A DNA stretch of 14,576 nucleotides from DATGQT01 sp035304085 (GTDB taxonomy: Bacteria > Bacteroidota > Rhodothermia > Rhodothermales > Rubricoccaceae). Of the stretch, positions 13,256-14,576 are shown piece by piece. The translations under genes were made by a program, and so were the position numbers. Under the pieces are notes generated by a model. That model was not told the origin of the DNA. It ran no database searches and was given only the letters and a program-made list of their open reading frames with translations. Location of the stretch: the NCBI GenBank assembly GCA_035304085.1, contig DATGQT010000014.1, forward strand, positions 1 to 14,576. The letters are read 5' to 3'. Position 1 is the stretch's first letter; every line of letters starts with the position of its first letter.

Positions 13256-13263
13256 TATCTTGC
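13256..13263 (+). promoter_or_regulatory. Putative -7 promoter element (TATCTTGC) for the DUF3098 gene
   Basis: TATCTTGC lies 31 nt before the ATG at 13287 and matches TAnnTT. Its position argues against the in-frame TTG at 13260, which would lie inside the element. Confidence 0.5.
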
Positions 13264-13286
13264 CCGCCCGACCCCACGCCCTGCTC

Positions 13287-13616
13287 ATGGCCAAGCGCAA
13301 GCCCGCCCGTTCCTCCGCCGGCCGCTCCACCCGCGCGGCACGCTCCGCCCGCTCGGGCCCGGCGCACCTCGTCTTCGGGCGGCGGAACTACGTGCTCCTC
13401 CTCGGCAGCGTCGGCCTCATCGTGCTCGGCTACGCGCTCATGGCCTTCGACAACGCGCGGGGGCTCGACGCGCGCGGCGTCCACCTCTCCCTCGAGAGCG
13501 CCCTCTCGCTCACCGTCGCGCCGATCCTGCTGCTCGCCGGCTACCTCGGCATCTTCGCCGCCATCCTGTGGCGCCCGAAGCAGACAGAAGGCGCGCCGGC
13601 ACCGGCCGCGGGCTGA
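13287..13616 (+). CDS. DUF3098 family small membrane protein
   Basis: The 109-residue product has a basic N-terminal tail rich in Arg, Ser and Ala (residues 2-30). The DUF3098 core follows: FGRRNYVLLLGSVGLIVLGY (first membrane helix, about 39-55) and, after a short loop, LTVAPILLLAGYLGIFAAIL (second helix, about 74-95). The family is typical of Bacteroidota and relatives and is usually found near cell-division (FtsX) genes; no FtsX gene is visible in this window, and its function is unknown. The ATG at 13287 is preferred since the TTG frame extension has no homology. The next gene starts 52 nt after its stop but has its own promoter-like element. Confidence 0.85.
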   Translation: MAKRKPARSSAGRSTRAARSARSGPAHLVFGRRNYVLLLGSVGLIVLGYALMAFDNARGLDARGVHLSLESALSLTVAPILLLAGYLGIFAAILWRPKQTEGAPAPAAG

Positions 13617-13634
13617 AGTCCGGCCGGGGCGCCG

Positions 13635-13642
13635 TAGGTTCG
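13635..13642 (+). promoter_or_regulatory. Putative -7 promoter element (TAGGTTCG) for the 13669 lipoprotein gene
   Basis: TAGGTTCG lies 34 nt before the ATG at 13669, within the TAnnTTCG pattern. Confidence 0.45.
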
Positions 13643-13668
13643 GGAGCGATCACCCCACTCGCACCGAC

Positions 13669-14151
13669 ATGCGCCTGCCCCTCCTCGGCCTCCTCGTCGT
13701 CGTCGCGGCCTGCGCCGCCGAGCCGGAGGCCCCGGCCGTCCCCGCGTCGCCCGCCTTGGCCCCGCCCGCCCCGACCGAGGCGGCGGCCGACGAGCCCATC
13801 GAGGCGTTCTTCGCCCGCTTCCAGGCGGCCGTCCGCGACCACGACCTCGACGCCCTCACGGCCATGGCCCGCTTCCCCCTCGGCGGCGCCGAGGCCGACC
13901 GCGAGGCCTTCGTCTCCGACCTCTACCCGGCGTACCTCCAGGAGGGCGACTTCCGCGACGTCCTCCTCGCCGCCACCCCCGACGATCTGGAGCCGACGGA
14001 CGACGGGGGCTACACCTACCAGGCCCTCGTCAACTACAATGAGGACGGCGAGGTCGTCGAGCACGGCGACTACGAGTCGGCCGTGATCTTCGTCTTCGAG
14101 CCCGACGGCGCCGGGAGCTGGCAGCTCACCGAGGTCTGGTTCGCCGGATGA
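13669..14151 (+). CDS. Small lipoprotein of unknown function
   Basis: The 160-residue product begins with a lipoprotein signal (lipobox VVAAC, Cys15 expected to be lipidated), then an Ala/Pro-rich linker (about 16-40). An acidic domain follows (about 42-160) that starts with a helix (PIEAFFARFQAAVRDHDLDA) and ends in beta strands (SAVIFVFEPDGAGSWQLTEVWFAG). A helix before a curved sheet, plus the 'D..ALTAMARFPL' and closing 'WQLTEVWF' segments, look like an NTF2/SnoaL-type fold, which is an inference from shape and not a recognised family. It would sit in the periplasm, membrane-anchored. The start ATG has a TAGGTTCG element 34 nt upstream and no Shine-Dalgarno sequence. Confidence 0.8.
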   Translation: MRLPLLGLLVVVAACAAEPEAPAVPASPALAPPAPTEAAADEPIEAFFARFQAAVRDHDLDALTAMARFPLGGAEADREAFVSDLYPAYLQEGDFRDVLLAATPDDLEPTDDGGYTYQALVNYNEDGEVVEHGDYESAVIFVFEPDGAGSWQLTEVWFAG

Positions 14152-14162
14152 GGCCGCTGGTC

Positions 14163-14190
14163 GTAGGGGCTCGGCGCGCCGTGTCCCTAC
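14163..14190. terminator. Near-perfect palindrome between convergent lipoprotein and namZ-type genes
   Basis: The 28-nt sequence from gtaggg to ccctac is palindromic except for two inner position pairs and is centred on cggcgcgccg. It starts 12 nt after the lipoprotein stop and covers the stop codon of the opposing gene, as a bidirectional terminator would. There is no U-tract. Confidence 0.45.
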
Positions 14191-14576
14191 TCGTAGAGCA
14201 GGTACGGCGCCCGCCGGCGGCGGAAGGTCGCCACGTCCTCGGCCCACGCCGCGACGATGGCCTCGGGCCGCGCGCCCGCGACGAGCATCCGCCGCAGCCG
14301 GTCCGTCCCCGCCAGCTTCGCCAGCCAGTCGGCGTTGAAGAAGTCAGCGACGTCTAAACGTGGGTCCCGCCCGAGGGGACCAGCGCCGAAGTACGCGATT
14401 GGGAGAAACTGGTGGTAGAACGCGTGGAGGAGGTAGACGCCCGTCTCGACCGGCCGGAACGCCGTCGGGTCGGTCACGACGAGGCGGACGCCCTCGACGC
14501 GGCGGCCCCGGTGGGTCGGGTTCGACGCCATGCCGGGGATGGCCTCGGGCGTGTAGGCTACCGCCTCGAAGCGGAC
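14187..14576 (-). CDS. Exo-beta-N-acetylmuramidase NamZ-type (DUF1343) protein, C-terminal part
   Basis: This is the 3' part of a gene that runs off the right edge: 129 codons and the stop are visible, and the frame stays open to base 14576, with an internal ATG at 14531 that is not the true start. The visible segment matches the DUF1343 C-terminal domain: VRF.AVAYTPEAIPG, a GVRLVVTDPTAFRPVETG strand and helix, and the closing LAGTDRLRRMLVAGARPEAI...W..DVATFRRRRAPYLLYE. NamZ-type enzymes release MurNAc from the non-reducing ends of peptidoglycan fragments for recycling. The N-terminal Rossmann-like catalytic domain lies outside the window, so activity cannot be judged. It converges with the 13669 lipoprotein gene. 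Confidence 0.85.
   Translation of the reverse strand, partial: VRFEAVAYTPEAIPGMASNPTHRGRRVEGVRLVVTDPTAFRPVETGVYLLHAFYHQFLPIAYFGAGPLGRDPRLDVADFFNADWLAKLAGTDRLRRMLVAGARPEAIVAAWAEDVATFRRRRAPYLLYE

Noticed and set aside
13016..13330. In-frame N-terminal extension of DacB with repeated STFDLRP peptides
   Set aside because: The peptide repeat is only the reading of the 7-bp DNA array (7 nt x 3 frames). The extension lies upstream of the TACCTTCC promoter element, and a proper signal peptide starts at 13015.

Overview
The window is a GC-rich chromosomal segment from a bacterium of the FCB group, most probably a Rhodothermota member close to Rubricoccus/Rubrivirga. This is an inference from: a Type IX secretion sorting domain on one secreted protease, a DUF3098 membrane protein, promoter elements of the Bacteroidota type (TAnnTT-), absence of Shine-Dalgarno sequences before the starts, and fused ThrA plus DapD genes of ordinary type. 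No phage, plasmid or insertion-sequence gene is visible.

Layout. 1-505: a YdeI/OmdA-like protein. 528-3629: two tandem, minus-strand, secreted M43 (pappalysin-type) zinc metalloproteases. Copy 2 keeps all active-site residues and a C-terminal Type IX sorting domain; copy 1 lacks the Met-turn tyrosine and the sorting domain. 3630-4306: a gene-poor stretch ending in an internally deleted PD-(D/E)XK endonuclease relic that abuts the 3' end of a tRNA-Ala(GGC) gene. 4441-10081: aspartate-family biosynthesis, with thrA (aspartate kinase/homoserine dehydrogenase), then dapB, dapA and dapD on the plus strand, interrupted by one minus-strand MmpS-like lipoprotein. 10176-14576: mostly envelope genes, namely mreD, an unknown three-helix membrane protein, a PBP4-type D,D-carboxypeptidase (dacB), DUF3098, a small lipoprotein, and the 3' end of a NamZ-type (DUF1343) muramidase gene.

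Functionally, ThrA supplies aspartyl phosphate, and DapA, DapB and DapD carry the lysine branch to N-succinyl-amino-ketopimelate on the way to diaminopimelate. MreD, DacB and NamZ act on the peptidoglycan into which diaminopimelate is built.

The most unusual content is non-coding. Five consecutive intergenic regions between 8155 and 13240 each hold a short array of 7- or 8-bp degenerate repeats. Each array is arranged as a left half followed by a roughly complementary right half, so each could fold as a long imperfect hairpin. The sequences differ from locus to locus but the architecture and period are kept. I do not recognise this as a named element family. A second genome-level signal is a TAnnTT(C/G) element placed about 30-50 nt before almost every transcription unit.
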